From an uncultured Bacteroides sp. (lineage in GTDB: Bacteria > Bacteroidota > Bacteroidia > Bacteroidales > Bacteroidaceae), in the NCBI RefSeq assembly GCF_958445495.1, contig NZ_CAUCSQ010000021.1, positions 14,303 to 78,302 of the forward strand: a stretch of 64,000 nucleotides of DNA, in the 5' to 3' direction. Positions 19,794 through 28,137 of the stretch are shown in pieces. The notes beneath the pieces were generated by a model. That model made no database searches. It was not told the DNA's origin and saw nothing but the letters and a program-made list of their open reading frames with translations. The translations under genes were made by a program, and so were the position numbers. Positions within the stretch are counted from its first letter, which is position 1. The number at the start of each line of letters is the position of its first letter.

Positions 19794-21179
19794 TTACTTT
19801 TTTATCGAGTCATAAACCGTTTTCGCCATCACCTCAGCCCCTTTCTCATTGGGATGAATCTTATCCGGAAACAACTCCGGCATATTGTCCATGGCAGAAT
19901 GAAGGTCGATAACCTCCAGTTTATTTTTCCCGGCCACCTTCTTAATCATCGGAATTATCTCTTTGGAAATAATATCATCATTGATACCGGTTCCCGTCTG
20001 ATAAGCCTTGGAAGGATAGCAAAGGTAAATTTCCGGCCGGGCAGGCAACGCTTTGAAAGCATCGACCATCGCCTGCATATCCTTCATGAAGTCCGATTTA
20101 TATTTCCAGTTGAATGATTTGCTGTCATTAGTCCCCAACTTTATCACCACGATATCGGGATTAAAAGCCAGCGCATCCCGATAAGCCTCCTCCTTCATGT
20201 AAGGACGGTCACCCTTATTTAATAAGGTACGGGCGCTCACACCGAAATTCCTCACCCAATACCCCTCTCCCAGCATACGCCCCAATACGGCAGGATAGCT
20301 GTCACGGTCGCGATTCTTGATTCGCGCCCCATACGTTATGCTATTGCCGACACAAGCAACCCGGACGGCATCCTTGCGGGGAGCCTTGAAACTATGCAGC
20401 CAGGAAGTCAGTTCGTTCAGCATCTCATTCTTATAAAGGAAGCCTTCGCGAATTCCCCAACCATGTCCGCCGGAAGGATAAATATGAAGTACGGAAGGAA
20501 CATGATGCTTGTTCAGGGCCAAATAATAATTCACCCCGTTGGCCGGAGGAACCGCCTTATCGTCATCGCTATAAACGATGAAGGCGCGCGGCGTTTCCTT
20601 CGTCACCTGCTTTTCGTTAGAATATTCCTTTTCCAGTTCAGCAGAAGCATTCTCGCTCAGAAAACTATTGCGGGAACCGATGTGAGTATAAGACTTATCC
20701 ATCGTAATCACCGGATAGAAAAGAATCTGGAAATCCGGACGAATCCCCGGCGCGGCGTGAGTAGCGATTGTCGATGCAAGATGTCCTCCGGCGGAAAAAC
20801 CCATAATACCTATGTCATTCGGATTCAGGTTCCAGACATCGGCACTGTCCCGCGCCATTTTCATGGCAGCCTCCGCATCCGAAACAGGAAGCGTATAGTC
20901 GCCTTTCGGCATACGGTATTTCAAAACAATCAATGCAATCCCCTGTTTATTGAAATAAGGCGCCCAGTCATACCCCTCATGCCCGACAGCCAAATGCGAA
21001 TATCCCCCGCCCGGACACGCCACCACCGCACGGCCTGTCGCCAGTTCCGGCGCCGGAAGAAAAACGCGAAGCGACGGTTGTTCAATATCAAAAGGTTCCG
21101 GAGCATCCTGCGCCACCGCCCGAGAAGCAGGCAACAAAGAAAGCAGCAAGCACAAAAGAGTAGAAAAAATCTGTTTCAT
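19794..21179 (-). CDS. two-domain secreted esterase: alpha/beta hydrolase plus SGNH hydrolase
   Basis: A 461-residue secreted protein from the ATG at 21179 (signal KQIFSTLLCLLLSLLPASRAVAQ). Domain 1 (about 30-265) is an acetyl-esterase-like alpha/beta hydrolase: CPGGGYSHLA for the oxyanion hole, nucleophile Ser in GFSAGGH, Asp in YSDDDKAVP and His in GGHGWG. Domain 2 (about 275-460) is an SGNH/GDSL hydrolase: VGNSITYG (block I), LGTNDSK (block III) and DKIHPNEKG (block V with the catalytic Asp-His). Both sites look complete. Such double esterases usually deacetylate plant glycans, each domain favouring other positions. It is not part of the locus at 1-17 kb, so its substrate is open. Confidence 0.9.
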   Translation of the reverse strand: MKQIFSTLLCLLLSLLPASRAVAQDAPEPFDIEQPSLRVFLPAPELATGRAVVACPGGGYSHLAVGHEGYDWAPYFNKQGIALIVLKYRMPKGDYTLPVSDAEAAMKMARDSADVWNLNPNDIGIMGFSAGGHLASTIATHAAPGIRPDFQILFYPVITMDKSYTHIGSRNSFLSENASAELEKEYSNEKQVTKETPRAFIVYSDDDKAVPPANGVNYYLALNKHHVPSVLHIYPSGGHGWGIREGFLYKNEMLNELTSWLHSFKAPRKDAVRVACVGNSITYGARIKNRDRDSYPAVLGRMLGEGYWVRNFGVSARTLLNKGDRPYMKEEAYRDALAFNPDIVVIKLGTNDSKSFNWKYKSDFMKDMQAMVDAFKALPARPEIYLCYPSKAYQTGTGINDDIISKEIIPMIKKVAGKNKLEVIDLHSAMDNMPELFPDKIHPNEKGAEVMAKTVYDSIKK

Positions 21180-21235
21180 AGTACATACATACATTGATTA
21201 ATGAATAAATTAAGTGCGAAGATAACAATTTTATA

Positions 21236-21243
21236 TATCTTTG
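21236..21243 (+). promoter_or_regulatory. possible -7 element for the MATE gene
   Basis: TATCTTTG matches the Bacteroides -7 consensus TAnnTTTG, 28 bp before the ATG at 21272. No TTTG stands 19-20 bp upstream, so only half of the promoter is supported. Confidence 0.35.
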
Positions 21244-21271
21244 CGCCTCCTTTCAAATAGAAAAAACAGAT

Positions 21272-22621
21272 ATGCAAGGAATAAAGAACCTGACACACGG
21301 ACCCATCAACCACCAGCTATTCAACCTGGCGATGCCCATCATGGCGACCTCATTCATACAGATGGCATACAGCCTCACAGACATGGCATGGGTAGGCCGC
21401 ATCGGAAGCGAAGCCGTAGCCGCCATCGGTTCCGTAGGAATCCTGACATGGATGTCCGGTTCAATCTCCCTGCTGAACAAAGTAGGCTCCGAAGTCAGCG
21501 TAGGACAGTCCATCGGTGCCCGGAACCAAGAAGACGCCTGCCACTTCGCCTCTCACAACATCACAATCGCGCTCCTCATCTCCCTCTGTTGGGGCGGACT
21601 GCTTTTCACATTTGCAGCCCCCATTATCCGTATCTACGAACTCGAAGAACACATCACCGCCAACGCCATCGAATATCTCCGGATTATCTCCACAGGACTC
21701 CCGTTCATATTCCTTTCCGCCGCCTTCACCGGCATATACAATGCGGCAGGACGCAGCAAGATACCATTCTACATAAGCGGCACGGGACTGGTACTGAATA
21801 TAATCCTCGACCCCCTCTTTATTTTCGGATTCGGTTTGGGAACCAATGGCGCCGCCTATGCGACCTGGCTCTCGCAAGCCACCGTTTTCGCCATCTTCAT
21901 CTACCAACTCCGCTTCCGTAAAGACACCCTGCTGGGAGGATTCCCCTTCTTCACCCGGCTAAAGAAAAAATACACGCGACGCATCTTGAAATTAGGACTG
22001 CCCGTAGCCACCCTGAATACGCTTTTCGCCTTCGTGAACATGTTCCTTTGCCGGACCGCCTCCGAACAGGGAGGACATATCGGACTGATGACCTTCACCA
22101 CCGGAGGGCAAATCGAAGCGATTACCTGGAACACCTCGCAAGGATTCTCTACCGCACTGAGCGCCTTCATCGCACAAAACTACGCCGCCGGACAAACCCG
22201 ACGGGTGCTCAAAGCCTGGTACACGACCCTATGGATGACCGGTATTTTCGGAACCTTCTGCACGCTGCTGTTCATCTTCTCCGGAAATGAAGTCTTTTCA
22301 ATCTTCGTTCCCGAACAGGCCGCTTATGAGGCCGGCGGCATATTTCTGCGTATCGACGGCTATTCCCAGCTCTTCATGATGCTCGAAATCACCATGCAAG
22401 GAGTATTCTACGGCATCGGGCGTACCGTACCTCCCGCCATTGTCAGTATCGTCTGCAACTATATGCGTATTCCGCTCGCCATCCTGTTCGTGCGGATGGG
22501 AATGGGAGTAGAAGGCATCTGGTGGGCCGTCAGTGTCACGACCGTCGCCAAAGGAATCACCCTTTTAAGCTGGTTTGTCATCATCAAAAAGAAATGCCTG
22601 CACATTCCTTCCGTAGTTTAA
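21272..22621 (+). CDS. MATE-family efflux transporter
   Basis: A 449-residue inner-membrane protein with the twelve hydrophobic segments of the MATE (NorM/DinF) family and its internal twofold repeat. It exports cationic compounds or metabolites in exchange for Na+ or H+. Family-typical stretches are near the N-terminus (GPINHQLFNLAMPIMATSFIQMAYSLTDMAWVGRIGSEAVAAIG) and at the start of the second half (RRILKLGLPVATLNTLFAFVNMF). Its length is normal. It is transcribed alone, divergent from the esterase. The substrate cannot be predicted. Confidence 0.93.
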   Translation: MQGIKNLTHGPINHQLFNLAMPIMATSFIQMAYSLTDMAWVGRIGSEAVAAIGSVGILTWMSGSISLLNKVGSEVSVGQSIGARNQEDACHFASHNITIALLISLCWGGLLFTFAAPIIRIYELEEHITANAIEYLRIISTGLPFIFLSAAFTGIYNAAGRSKIPFYISGTGLVLNIILDPLFIFGFGLGTNGAAYATWLSQATVFAIFIYQLRFRKDTLLGGFPFFTRLKKKYTRRILKLGLPVATLNTLFAFVNMFLCRTASEQGGHIGLMTFTTGGQIEAITWNTSQGFSTALSAFIAQNYAAGQTRRVLKAWYTTLWMTGIFGTFCTLLFIFSGNEVFSIFVPEQAAYEAGGIFLRIDGYSQLFMMLEITMQGVFYGIGRTVPPAIVSIVCNYMRIPLAILFVRMGMGVEGIWWAVSVTTVAKGITLLSWFVIIKKKCLHIPSVV

Positions 22622-22629
22622 AAGCAGTT

Positions 22630-22664
22630 ATCCATCGGTATTTCTCCGGATTTTGCCGATGGAT
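22630..22664 (+). terminator. hairpin after the MATE gene
   Basis: ATCCATCGG (22630-22638) pairs perfectly with CCGATGGAT (22656-22664) across a 17-nt loop, 9 bp after the stop codon. The T-tract is weak, so this could be a terminator or an mRNA-end stabiliser. Confidence 0.5.
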
Positions 22665-22710
22665 TCCCAGTTATTTTAACTTAAAAAGTACCACCTTGGC
22701 AAATAATATG

Positions 22711-22718
22711 TATCTTTG
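22711..22718 (+). promoter_or_regulatory. possible -7 element for the OmpA-like lipoprotein
   Basis: TATCTTTG, 57 bp before the ATG at 22775. No consensus -33 TTTG at the proper distance. Confidence 0.35.
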
Positions 22719-22774
22719 TGTTGTTATTTAAAACAAGAAACAGATTTTATTAAACAATTAAAAACATCAACATT

Positions 22775-23491
22775 ATGAACAAGATGAAATTTATGGTTCT
22801 CTTCATGAGTATAACCATGATATTCAGTGGATGTGCAAGTATGAACAACACCGGCAAAGGCGCTGCTATCGGCGGAGGTTCGGGTGCTGCTCTGGGTGCT
22901 ATTCTGGGAGGTGTTATCGGTAAAGGCAAAGGAGCCGCCATCGGTGCTGCCATCGGCACGGCAGTAGGTGCGGGAACCGGCGCTCTCATCGGAAAGAAGA
23001 TGGACAAAGCGGCAGCGGAAGCCAAACAAATCGAAGGAGCTCAAGTAGAACAGATAACGGACAATAACGGACTGCAAGCCGTAAAAGTTACATTCGATTC
23101 AGGAATCCTTTTCACTACCGGCAATGCCAGCCTGAGCGCCGCCGCGAAATCCGCCCTGAGCAAATTCGCCAATAACGTACTGAATCAAAACCGGGACATG
23201 GACGTATCCATCTACGGATATACCGATAACCAGGGTTGGAAAAACAGTACCGCCGCACAAAGCCAGCAAAAGAATCTGAACCTGTCTCAAGAACGTGCGC
23301 AGAGCGTAGCCAGCTACCTGTTAAGTTGCGGCGTATCCTCCAGCCAAATCAAAGGCGTGGAAGGTTTGGGCGAAAGCGACCCCGTTGCCAGCAACGATAC
23401 GGCAGCAGGCCGGGAACAAAACCGCCGTGTAGAAGTGTACATGTATGCAAGTGAGCAGATGATTAGAGACGCGCAAGCGGCTGCCAATTAA
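22775..23491 (+). CDS. OmpA-family lipoprotein with glycine-zipper segment
   Basis: A 238-residue envelope protein. Lipobox FSGC lipidates Cys20. Residues 25-75 are a glycine zipper (AAIGGGSGAALGAILGGVIG and the following repeats), likely membrane-embedded. Residues about 105-232 form the OmpA C-terminal domain that binds peptidoglycan, with ILFTTGNASLS, the GYTDNQG loop and ASNDTAAGREQNRRVEVYM carrying the Asp and Arg that hold diaminopimelate. It probably tethers the outer membrane to the cell wall. The gene stands alone. ATG codons at 1 and 4 are equivalent. Confidence 0.9.
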   Translation: MNKMKFMVLFMSITMIFSGCASMNNTGKGAAIGGGSGAALGAILGGVIGKGKGAAIGAAIGTAVGAGTGALIGKKMDKAAAEAKQIEGAQVEQITDNNGLQAVKVTFDSGILFTTGNASLSAAAKSALSKFANNVLNQNRDMDVSIYGYTDNQGWKNSTAAQSQQKNLNLSQERAQSVASYLLSCGVSSSQIKGVEGLGESDPVASNDTAAGREQNRRVEVYMYASEQMIRDAQAAAN

Positions 23492-23589
23492 AGGTAAGTA
23501 ACGGCAAGAGGGGTGTCCGACTTTGAAAAGACTGTTTCAAAATAGAAACTGAAAGTCGGAAATCTTATAGACTGAAACTTTAAAAAGAA

Positions 23590-23655
23590 AAATCCCCGTT
23601 ATTCTTGTCTTGCATTCTGATGAATGAAGGCTGGAGAATAGCGGGGATTTCTTAT
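23590..23655 (+). terminator. structured stem-loop element, copy 1
   Basis: A 16-bp outer stem (23590-23605 with 23635-23650, one G-U pair) encloses an inner hairpin CATTC-TGAT-GAATG (23612-23625). A T-rich tail follows. It ends about 100 bp after the OmpA-like gene and may serve as its terminator. A second copy with the same inner part but another outer stem lies at 34931-34989. Confidence 0.6.
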
Positions 23656-23882
23656 ATTACAGCCCATAAATTTATAAAGAAGGCTGTCCCATATAGAAAA
23701 AACAAAACAATCCCTGCAAGATAGACAGAAAAAATCAAGGTTCACTTCATTCTTCTATTTCGAAACATTTACATTTACAACATTAAATATCACAGTATAG
23801 GCATACATATTAAAAAAGAAAAGTTGTAGTGAACTAATTCCGAAACTTGTCTTACAGGACTATGGGGGTATGTCAAAATTCA

Positions 23883-23957
23883 ATTTCAGAGGAAATGAAC
23901 TTTTCATCTGAAACCTTGGCACTCTCCATCTGAAACCCGACACTCTTCATCGGCAAT
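23883..23957. repeat. phased palindrome-like units (TTTCATCTGAAA type)
   Basis: ATTTCAGAGGAAAT (23883-23896), TTTCATCTGAAA (23902-23913), a near copy at 23924-23935 and a weaker one around 23945-23957. CATCTGAAACC repeats exactly at 23905 and 23927, a step of 22 bp. Function unknown. Confidence 0.5.
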
Positions 23958-23982
23958 AAAAAAACCGTATCAACTCTATTTT

Positions 23983-24028
23983 TGAAGTGCCCCCAAAAGT
24001 TAGACACAAAACTTTTGGGGACACTTCA
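23983..24028. repeat. 18-bp inverted repeat resembling insertion-sequence ends
   Basis: TGAAGTGCCCCCAAAAGT (23983-24000) faces its reverse complement (24011-24028) with one mismatch. The words CCCCAAAAGTTAGACAC resemble ends of IS3-type elements, but no transposase is present. It could be a remnant with the ends brought together, or a plain hairpin. Confidence 0.45.
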
Positions 24029-24358
24029 TTTTAAGTAACGATACGGCTACTTTTATGTTTATCAGTTCCAATCCGTAACTGTTCCGAGTGTTCATCCGAG
24101 TTTCGACACACTCCCCTTTTGATGAAACATACATTTAAAGAATATCCCCAAACAGCAGAAAACCGCATATAGCACATGGCGAAGAGCCGGACTTCCTGTA
24201 AATGAAAGAGGTTCCTCGCCACATACCGGGTAATAAAATAACAGAATCCACAGGGTACGCACATCAAGACGAACCCGTCCCCCTCCTCCCTATCCTACCG
24301 ACAAGCCTTCCTGTATCAACAAGCTTATCAGAATGTATCGGCAACGCTTCTTTATACT

Positions 24359-24862
24359 TTATACAAAATCTTTCAATTCCTGCTGCAACCGCTGGCGGGT
24401 AAAAAAGATGCGGCTTTTCACAGTCCCCAGAGGGAGTCCCAGCTTATCGGCAATCTCACGATACTTGAATCCGGACACATGCATGGAAAACGGGACCTTA
24501 TACTCCTTAGGCAATGCATTGACAATACGATGTATCTCTTTCAGGTCATAAGCCCCTTCCGTACTCGCAAACCCGGAGTCCTGCGGCAAATTCAGATGAT
24601 AATAATTATCGGTCTGATCCACAAAAGTCTGGTCGCGTACAATCTTCCGGTAATTATTAATAAAGATGTTACGCATAATCGTGTACATCCATCCTTTGAA
24701 ATTTGTGTCCGGAACATATTTTTCCTCATTATCCAACGCTTTTAAAGAAGTCTCCTGCAATAAATCATTCGCCTCTTCGCGGTCGGCGGTCAACTTATAT
24801 GCAAAACGAAGCAACTCCTCCTGAACTCCAATCAAATCTTTTCTGAAACTTAAACTTCTCAT
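24359..24862 (-). CDS. ECF-type RNA polymerase sigma factor
   Basis: A 167-residue sigma-70-family factor of the extracytoplasmic-function class. Region 2 spans about residues 10-80 (ADREEANDLLQETSLKAL, then FKGWMYTIMRNIFINNYRK) and region 4 about 110-165 (KYREIADKLGLPLGTVKSRIFFTRQRLQQEL), which reads the -35 box. No FecR-type anti-sigma factor or SusC partner lies next to it, so its control is not through the usual neighbour. It may respond to a distant anti-sigma protein or be regulated by its own expression. The length is normal and both DNA-binding regions are intact. Confidence 0.92.
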   Translation of the reverse strand: MRSLSFRKDLIGVQEELLRFAYKLTADREEANDLLQETSLKALDNEEKYVPDTNFKGWMYTIMRNIFINNYRKIVRDQTFVDQTDNYYHLNLPQDSGFASTEGAYDLKEIHRIVNALPKEYKVPFSMHVSGFKYREIADKLGLPLGTVKSRIFFTRQRLQQELKDFV

Positions 24863-25040
24863 ACTTTAAGGGTTTTATGGTTAATATTTCGTTTTTCTCG
24901 ATGATGCAAGTTTAAGGGTATTTTAGCTGTCGAACAGGGGGAAATCCGTCTTTTTTAAGGGGTTAATTCTATCAAATAACAGTTTTCGGGTGCTTTTAGA
25001 TAGTTTTCGGGTGGTAATTAATGATTTTTATTCCGTTCCG

Positions 25041-25072
25041 TTTGGCTATAAAAAACAAATCACCTACTTTTG
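25041..25072 (+). promoter_or_regulatory. promoter of the lemA-M48 operon
   Basis: TTTG (25041-25044), 20 bp, TACTTTTG (25065-25072): both elements match the Bacteroides primary-sigma promoter. The lemA ATG follows at 25099. Confidence 0.65.
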
Positions 25073-25098
25073 ATTAATATTTTTAAATAATAAAGACC

Positions 25099-25659
25099 AT
25101 GACTACACTCATTATTATAGGAATCATCGTACTGCTGGGAATCATTTTCGCTTCCATGTACAACTCCCTGGTGAAACTGAGAAACAACCGCGAAAACGCA
25201 TTCGCCGATATCGACGTACAGTTGAAACAACGCCATGACCTCATTCCACAACTGGTAGACACCGTAAAAGGCTATGCCGCCCATGAGAAAGAAACGCTCG
25301 ACCGGGTGATTCAGGCACGTAACGGAGCGGTCAGCGCCCGAACCATAGACGAAAAGATAGCTGCGGAAAACCAATTGTCATCCGCCCTGTCAGGACTGAA
25401 GATTACGCTGGAAGCCTATCCCGACCTGAAAGCAAACCAGAACTTCCTGCAATTACAGGAAGAAATAGCCGACGTGGAAAACAAACTGGCGGCGGTACGC
25501 CGGTATTTCAATTCCGCCACCAAAGAATATAACAATGCCGTCCAGACATTCCCTTCCAACATAATCGCCGGAATGACCGGATTCCGGAAAGAAATCATGT
25601 TCGACTTGGGCAAAAACGAACGCGCCAACCTGGAAGAAGCTCCCAAAATCAGCTTTTAA
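25099..25659 (+). CDS. lemA: LemA-family protein
   Basis: A 186-residue membrane-anchored protein. An N-terminal hydrophobic helix (TLIIIGIIVLLGIIFASMYN) is followed by the LemA helical domain with the hallmark FADIDVQLKQRHDLIPQLVDTVKGYAAHEKETL at about 34-66 and the conserved VRRYFNSATKEYNNAVQTFP near 133-152. The molecular role of LemA is unclear. The gene is very often coupled to an M48 protease or TPM-domain protein, and the M48 gene follows after 45 bp here, so the two probably act together at the inner membrane. Confidence 0.93.
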   Translation: MTTLIIIGIIVLLGIIFASMYNSLVKLRNNRENAFADIDVQLKQRHDLIPQLVDTVKGYAAHEKETLDRVIQARNGAVSARTIDEKIAAENQLSSALSGLKITLEAYPDLKANQNFLQLQEEIADVENKLAAVRRYFNSATKEYNNAVQTFPSNIIAGMTGFRKEIMFDLGKNERANLEEAPKISF

Positions 25660-25704
25660 GCCGGAGAGCCGTTTTCACCCCCGCCATAAACATACATATA
25701 TATT

Positions 25705-26676
25705 ATGGAATATGTAGGAATCCAGACACAGCAAAGCCGCAACAACCGGCGTTCCGTCTTTTTGCTATTCCTTTTCCCCTGCCTGGTCGCCGCCCTTCTT
25801 TACCTGTCCTGCTACCTGCTGGTTCTTCTCGGAGGAGGGAACAACACGGAAACGGAAATGGGAATGATACCCGTCATCAACTATCTCTTCCTTTCCGCCC
25901 TCCCCTACACGATGGGAGGCGTACTGGTCTGGTTCCTGATAGCCTATTGGACCAATACGAACATCATCAAAGCCGCCACAGGCGCCAAACCGCTGGACCG
26001 CAAAGAAAACAAGCGCGTTTATAACCTGGTTGAGAACCTCTGTATGTCACAGGGAATGAAGATGCCGAAAATCAATATCATCTATGACAACTCCCTGAAC
26101 GCTTTCGCGAGCGGTATTAATGAACGCAGCTATACCGTCACACTCTCACAAGGCATTATCAATAAACTGGACGATGAAGAGCTGGAAGCCGTCATAGCAC
26201 ATGAGTTAACCCATATACGTAACCATGACGTACGCCTACTAATCGTCTCCATTGTGTTTGTCGGCATTTTCTCCATGCTGGCACAAATCGCTTTCTACAC
26301 CATCACACACGTGCGCATACGCAGCAACAGCAAAAACGGCGGCGGAGGCGTCCTAATCATCATGCTCATCGCTCTGGTAGTAGCCGCCATCGGTTTCTTA
26401 TTCGCCAGCCTGATGCGTTTCGCCATTTCACGCAAACGCGAATACATGGCGGATGCAGGCTCCGCGGAAATGACAAAAAATCCGTTAGCTCTGGCTAGCG
26501 CCTTGCGGAAAATATCCGCCGACCCGGACATAGAAGCCGTCAAACGTGAAGACGTGGCGCAGCTATTTATCCAACATCCCGGCAAACAGGCAAAAAGCGC
26601 TTTCAGCGGACTCAGCGGATTGTTTGCCACACATCCCCCTATCGAAAAAAGAATTGCCATACTGGAACAATTCTAA
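25705..26676 (+). CDS. M48-family membrane zinc metallopeptidase (HtpX-like)
   Basis: A 323-residue inner-membrane protease. Two N-terminal hydrophobic helices (about 18-45 and 70-92) precede the catalytic domain. The zinc motif H-E-L-T-H is in AVIAHELTHIRNHD (about 166-179). Two further helices lie at about 184-205 and 215-237. The third-ligand motif EYMADAGSAEM follows at about 247-257, and the C-terminal THPPIEKRIAIL is typical of HtpX. It probably degrades damaged or misfolded membrane proteins. It is downstream of lemA in an apparent two-gene operon. Confidence 0.93.
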   Translation: MEYVGIQTQQSRNNRRSVFLLFLFPCLVAALLYLSCYLLVLLGGGNNTETEMGMIPVINYLFLSALPYTMGGVLVWFLIAYWTNTNIIKAATGAKPLDRKENKRVYNLVENLCMSQGMKMPKINIIYDNSLNAFASGINERSYTVTLSQGIINKLDDEELEAVIAHELTHIRNHDVRLLIVSIVFVGIFSMLAQIAFYTITHVRIRSNSKNGGGGVLIIMLIALVVAAIGFLFASLMRFAISRKREYMADAGSAEMTKNPLALASALRKISADPDIEAVKREDVAQLFIQHPGKQAKSAFSGLSGLFATHPPIEKRIAILEQF

Positions 26677-26890
26677 AATCTTCCGCCATACCGGGCGTTT
26701 CTATTTAATTTTCATTAAATAATACCCCAGGCAGCACTGATTTTTAGTATATTTATTGCGGTAATCCATGTTGTCCCAAGCAACCGGTATCCTCATATCA
26801 CGGAAAAGACGGTATCAATGCTCCAACGGCAACTATACCCCGATACGGATTATCCCGCTATGCGGATGTATCAACCTAAATATAACTGAC

Positions 26891-27385
26891 ATGAAAACAA
26901 GAAAACCAATCCTGATGTTGTTGCTGGCCCTGCTGGCGTGCCTTCCCCCTCTTTCCGCCCAAAACAAGAAAGAAAAAAAGGAACAGAAAAAAGAAGCCGT
27001 GCAAAAGCAAATCATATCCGAGAACTACAAGATAGAAGTCAACACAGCCATACCCATGCGCGGACGTACCATACCGCTGACCAGCTCCTACTCACTGGCA
27101 ATCAGGAACGACTCGGTTATTTCCTATTTACCGTACTACGGCCGGGCCTACAGCATTCCCTACGGCGGAGGCGACGGGCTCAATTTCAGCGCCCCCCTCA
27201 AAGAGTATGACATGAAAACAGATAAGAAAGGAAATCCCGTCATCAAGTTTACAGCCCGGAGTCCGGAAGATTATTTCGAGTTCAGGATAAAAGTATATTC
27301 AAACGGCTCGGCAAGCATCGACGTCAATATGCAAAACCGCCAATCCATCAGTTTCCAGGGAGAACTGGAGTTAAAGGAAGAGTAA
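26891..27385 (+). CDS. DUF4251-type secreted protein
   Basis: A 164-residue protein read from the ATG at 26891, which gives a clean signal peptide (LMLLLALLACLPPLSAQ); an ATG at 26768 would prepend an implausible sequence. After a lysine/glutamate-rich linker (NKKEKKEQKKE), the rest is a compact beta-rich domain: IPLTSSYSLAIRNDSVISYLPYYGRAYSIPYGGGDGLNFSAPLKEYD. This resembles the Bacteroidetes DUF4251 family of small periplasmic proteins, whose role is unknown. It seems to stand alone, 214 bp after the M48 gene. Confidence 0.75.
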   Translation: MKTRKPILMLLLALLACLPPLSAQNKKEKKEQKKEAVQKQIISENYKIEVNTAIPMRGRTIPLTSSYSLAIRNDSVISYLPYYGRAYSIPYGGGDGLNFSAPLKEYDMKTDKKGNPVIKFTARSPEDYFEFRIKVYSNGSASIDVNMQNRQSISFQGELELKEE

Positions 27386-27404
27386 ACCGTTTTTCTCCCT
27401 TTCC

Positions 27405-28046
27405 TCATCCCTTTTTCGCTCCGTTATCCTCCGTATCTTCACCGCCTTTCAATATAGGCAGGCAGATATGATATTTCACGGCTAAGATACGGGCAAGGAA
27501 AACGACTGTCCCGCCTATCAACTGGCATGCGTAGGATTCCATGCCGGCAACGTCGCAAACCCAGTAGGCAATGCCGCCCACGACGCATGCCATCGCATAA
27601 ATCTCCTTCCTGAAAATCAGCGGGATTTCATTGATAAAGACATCCCGCATCACACCGCCTGCGGCTCCCGTTATACTGCCCATGATGATAGCCACCCAAA
27701 ACGGATAGCCCAGGGAAATGCTTTTCCCCACACCGACCACCGTAAACAGCGCCAATCCAATCGTATCGAAAATAAAGAAAGTATTGTTAAGGCGAATCAG
27801 CCAACGGCCGAAACAGATAACCCATAACAAGGCTACTCCCGTACAAATCAGATAAATCGGATCTGTCATCCAGCCGGGAGTGACATCCAGCAAAAGGTCG
27901 CGTATCGTACCGCCGCCGATTGCCGTAGCAAACCCGACGACATAAGCCCCGAACCAGTCGAAACGTTTCGCCGAAGCCAGCCTGATACCACTAATAGCAA
28001 AGGCAAATGTGCCTATAAAATCAAGAATTTGAACGAATGTGGGCAT
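27405..28046 (-). CDS. UPF0126/TRIC-type cation channel family protein
   Basis: A 213-residue inner-membrane protein from the ATG at 28046 (MPTFVQILDFIGTFAFAISGIRLASAKRFDWFGAYVVGFATAIGGGTIRDLLL). Two copies of the glycine-rich family motif (AIGGGTIRDLL and GAAGGVMRDVF), each inside a three-helix repeat, mark it as UPF0126 (YadS/YicG), the bacterial relatives of trimeric intracellular cation channels. The frame stays open far upstream of 28046, but that part is antisense to the epimerase gene and is not protein-like. It converges with the DUF4251 gene (20 bp) and diverges from the epimerase. Confidence 0.88.
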   Translation of the reverse strand: MPTFVQILDFIGTFAFAISGIRLASAKRFDWFGAYVVGFATAIGGGTIRDLLLDVTPGWMTDPIYLICTGVALLWVICFGRWLIRLNNTFFIFDTIGLALFTVVGVGKSISLGYPFWVAIIMGSITGAAGGVMRDVFINEIPLIFRKEIYAMACVVGGIAYWVCDVAGMESYACQLIGGTVVFLARILAVKYHICLPILKGGEDTEDNGAKKG

Positions 28047-28079
28047 ATATTTGTTATTTACCCTGCAAAGTAACGAATA

Positions 28080-28115
28080 AATTCCGTAAGAAAATGTACT
28101 TTTGCCTACGGAATT
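28080..28115 (+). promoter_or_regulatory. inverted repeat flanking the epimerase -7 element
   Basis: AATTCCGTA (28080-28088) and its exact complement TACGGAATT (28107-28115) bracket a -7 element TACTTTTG (28097-28104), 22 bp before the start codon at 28138. A bound repressor or an mRNA 5' hairpin would fit. Confidence 0.5.
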
Positions 28116-28137
28116 AATCGAATTTGACAGAAACGAT

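Larger units (their letters stand above)
23492..24358. other. long non-coding stretch with several repeat structures
   Basis: About 870 bp without a convincing gene. It holds a structured stem-loop (23590-23650), the word AGGCTGTCCC at 23680-23690, a run of phased TTTCATCTGAAA-like units (23883-23957), and a near-perfect 18-bp inverted repeat resembling insertion-sequence ends (23983-24028). From 24029 to 24358 I see nothing of note. Confidence 0.5.

Noticed and set aside
20394..21197. 267-codon open frame on the plus strand
   Set aside because: Antisense to the two-domain esterase; arginine- and histidine-rich composition typical of a shadow frame.
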